Assembly: GCA_023150475.1 (NCBI GenBank)
Contig: JAKLKU010000002.1
Span: 62,001 to 126,000, forward strand
Direction of reading: 5' to 3'
DNA from: Planctomycetota bacterium
GTDB taxonomy: Bacteria > Planctomycetota > UBA1135 > GCA-002686595
Length of the DNA stretch: 64,000 nt
Position numbers and translations under genes: made by a program
The notes under the pieces: generated by a model
Databases searched by the model: none
Told to the model about the DNA's origin: nothing
Seen by the model: the letters and a program-made list of their open reading frames with translations, nothing else
Part shown: positions 62,650-64,000 of the stretch, piece after piece
How the letters are laid out: every line of letters begins with the position of its first letter
Position numbering within the stretch: position 1 is the stretch's first letter

Positions 62650-62678
62650 GGCGGTCTCACCTTGCGGTGAAGACCGCC
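62650..62678. terminator. Candidate terminator hairpin downstream of ugd
   Basis: GGCGGTCT pairs with AGACCGCC (8 pairs), extended inside by CACC with GGTG around a TTGC loop, with one unpaired A. It is stable but lacks a T-tract, so factor-assisted or bidirectional termination is possible. Confidence 0.5.
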
Positions 62679-62791
62679 CATGATGTCGTGAACTGAATGG
62701 CAACCGATCTGCGAGCGACGACACGTCGCATCGGAACCAGATCACTCGCCGTTCACGAACCTAGAGATAGCGCTCCGACCGGGCCGTGGGA

Positions 62792-62820
62792 AGCGCTTGC
62801 AAGCGCTCGAAAGTTTTTTT
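62792..62820 (+). terminator. Palindrome with T-tract
   Basis: AGCGCTTGCAAGCGCT is a perfect 16-base palindrome (62792-62807). After CGAAAG it is followed by seven T (62814-62820), a layout like an intrinsic terminator on the plus strand. It lies about 450 bases after the ugd stop, so an unseen small transcript or late termination would be needed. Confidence 0.35.
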
Positions 62821-62926
62821 CGCGAGCCCCGCGAGCTGCAACATGTCCGTGCGTCGCCGCCGGACGCACGTCGGACACACGTCGTTCGCCGCGCGTGTCG
62901 CGACCATGCGCACGGCGCGAGTTGCA

Positions 62927-63970
62927 TCACTTCTTGGTCACCGTGACACCTCTCTGACGCGCTCGGACGGCCTGCTCGAGCCGCCGGATCGAGTGCATGC
63001 GCGTGAGTGCACTGCGCACCCGCTCGCCGAGCGGAGTTTCTTCGAGCGCGAGGTCGTTCGACGCCTCCCGACACAGCGCGAGCACGCCGGCCGCTGCTTC
63101 CAAGTCACCGACGTCGACGAAGCTCGCGCACCACTCGTCGTAGGCCTCGATCCGATCGAGGACGCTCTCCGCGCTCCGCGCCAGCGATTCGAAGCCGAGA
63201 CGGGCGACATCGCTGCGCCCGAGTTCGTGCTCCATGCGCGCCGCCCAGAGCTCGGCGTCGTCGCGGTAACGGCGCTCGCAACGCTCGTCCCGCGCGACCG
63301 ACAAGTACGTGTCGCGCGCGCCTTCGACGTCACCGGCGCGGCGCGCGAGGTGGCCGAGCTCGAGCCCCGCGCGGGCCGCGAACGACGTGTCGCGTCCGAC
63401 CCGTCTCGCGGTCTCGAACTCCGCACGGGCCTCGGAGTCGCGCTCGAGCGCGCGCAGCACTTCGCCGGCGCGAAACGCCGACTCGGCCGCGACCAACGGC
63501 TGGTCGCTCCAGTGGCGAATTGCCGCGCGATAGGCCTCGACGGCCCCCCCGAGCGCCCGCAGCCGTTCGCCGCCGCGCAACGTCCGGGCACGCCGCTTCC
63601 AGGCGCCGGCACGCGCGAGCTCCGCGTCCGCGGTGTCGAGCTTCGGGTAGCGCTCGTCCGCCGCCCGCTCGGGATGCACGGGCCGCGTGGCTTCGCCCGC
63701 GCCTTCGGTCGGCGGGCGCGAAGGACCTTTGGGAACTTGGCCCGGCGAAGCCCGAAGGGCGGGCTTGCCGGCCGCGAGATCGCCGGCTTGGCTCGAGACC
63801 GGAGTCGGACCCGCACTCACGGCGAAAGCGCAGCCCGAGAGCAGCACGACGGCCGCGAGCCGCGCGTCGAGCGCGGGCAGGCACCGCGTGGAAGTCGCGC
63901 GCGAACGATGGCAGGCGCTCACGCCACACCTGCCCTGCGTCCGCCGAAGAGGATCGCCGCATCGAGGCAC
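62927..63970 (-). CDS. Exported TPR-like protein of unknown function
   Basis: A protein of up to 347 residues near the right edge. The stretch LDARLAAVVLLSGCAFAVSA looks like a leader with a lipobox-like LLSGC (about residue 47 from the GTG at 63970; 31 from an alternative GTG at 63922), so the start is uncertain. After a Pro-rich linker the protein is all-helical with TPR-like pairs: AVEAYRAAIRHW, AAESAFRAGEVLRALER, AGDVEGARDTYLSVAR. TPR arrays usually bind proteins; no partner is adjacent. Confidence 0.65.
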   Translation of the reverse strand: MPRCGDPLRRTQGRCGVSACHRSRATSTRCLPALDARLAAVVLLSGCAFAVSAGPTPVSSQAGDLAAGKPALRASPGQVPKGPSRPPTEGAGEATRPVHPERAADERYPKLDTADAELARAGAWKRRARTLRGGERLRALGGAVEAYRAAIRHWSDQPLVAAESAFRAGEVLRALERDSEARAEFETARRVGRDTSFAARAGLELGHLARRAGDVEGARDTYLSVARDERCERRYRDDAELWAARMEHELGRSDVARLGFESLARSAESVLDRIEAYDEWCASFVDVGDLEAAAGVLALCREASNDLALEETPLGERVRSALTRMHSIRRLEQAVRARQRGVTVTKK

Positions 63971-64000
63971 CCGGAGGTCGTCGTCGGTCGGAGGCGTCGC

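Larger units (their letters stand above)
62345..62926. other. 582-base convergent intergenic region with repeats and hairpins
   Basis: Between the convergent ugd and TPR-like genes. No frame looks coding. It contains short GC-rich direct repeats (about 62545-62605), a hairpin at 62650-62678, and a palindrome followed by a T-tract (62792-62820), listed separately. Much of it is rich in GCGC, unlike the codon-structured neighbours. Confidence 0.5.

Noticed and set aside
1-64000. CRISPR arrays, insertion sequences, integrases, phage genes
   Set aside because: None seen: no regularly spaced identical repeats and no transposase or integrase motifs in any frame I read.

Overview
The window is about 64 kb of very GC-rich, gene-dense chromosomal DNA from a Gram-negative-type bacterium. 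Outer-membrane and envelope genes (a Wza-like export lipoprotein, a beta-barrel protein, lipoproteins), FG-GAP and carboxypeptidase-regulatory-like exported proteins and a large exopolysaccharide locus would fit a Planctomycetota member. That placement is inference; no 16S rRNA or other decisive marker is present, and Myxococcota or Acidobacteriota cannot be excluded. I see no insertion sequence, prophage, CRISPR array or rRNA.

1-12,000 (minus strand): housekeeping genes in tight arrays. These are priA (cut by the window edge), a MazG-like pyrophosphohydrolase, an RsbU-type phosphatase, then rimO-pgsA-pgpA joined by 4-nt overlaps, then coaB, ftsK and a second FtsK-like protein. The second protein keeps the membrane domain and the DNA-binding gamma domain but has no ATPase motor. 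12,000-19,800: a small secreted protein, the selenoprotein candidate, fbp, a free-standing coaC, a degenerate histidine kinase, a histone-deacetylase-family enzyme and a membrane protein.

The strongest discovery is at 13157-15034 (minus). Two apparent genes are in the same frame and separated only by one TGA. The TGA sits where the first active-site cysteine of a thioredoxin fold would be. Exactly 18 nt after it begins the loop of a hairpin whose apical ten bases match the E. coli fdhF SECIS as I recall it. I annotate one exported selenoprotein of 625 residues with Sec at residue 373, followed by a second TlpA-like thioredoxin domain with CPPC.

19,700-31,300: gmk, a secreted peptidylarginine/agmatine-deiminase-like enzyme, an FG-GAP protein, a plus-strand arsenical-resistance operon (arsR-arsP-arsE-arsF-arsG), then minus-strand yicC, pyrE, secG, tpiA and a DAHP synthase. 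31,500-35,000: a carboxypeptidase-regulatory-like protein, then a cysteine desulfurase coupled to thiI (sulfur supply for tRNA thiolation).

34,900-56,100: exopolysaccharide locus. It has a GT-C-like membrane protein, an initiating sugar transferase, a Wzc-like tyrosine autokinase and seven further genes, all joined by 4-nt start/stop overlaps (two kinase-like proteins, a Wzy polymerase/ligase, glycosyltransferases, an acetyltransferase). A converging operon carries a Wzx-like flippase, a GINT1-like transferase and a DUF1972 glycosyltransferase. A phosphoesterase, a Wza-like lipoprotein and a beta-barrel protein follow. 56,100-64,000: an unknown lipoprotein in less GC-rich DNA, a degenerate NtrC-like regulator, a SAM methyltransferase overlapping an antisense tRNA-Val, UDP-glucose dehydrogenase (sugar-nucleotide supply) and a TPR-like exported protein at the right edge.
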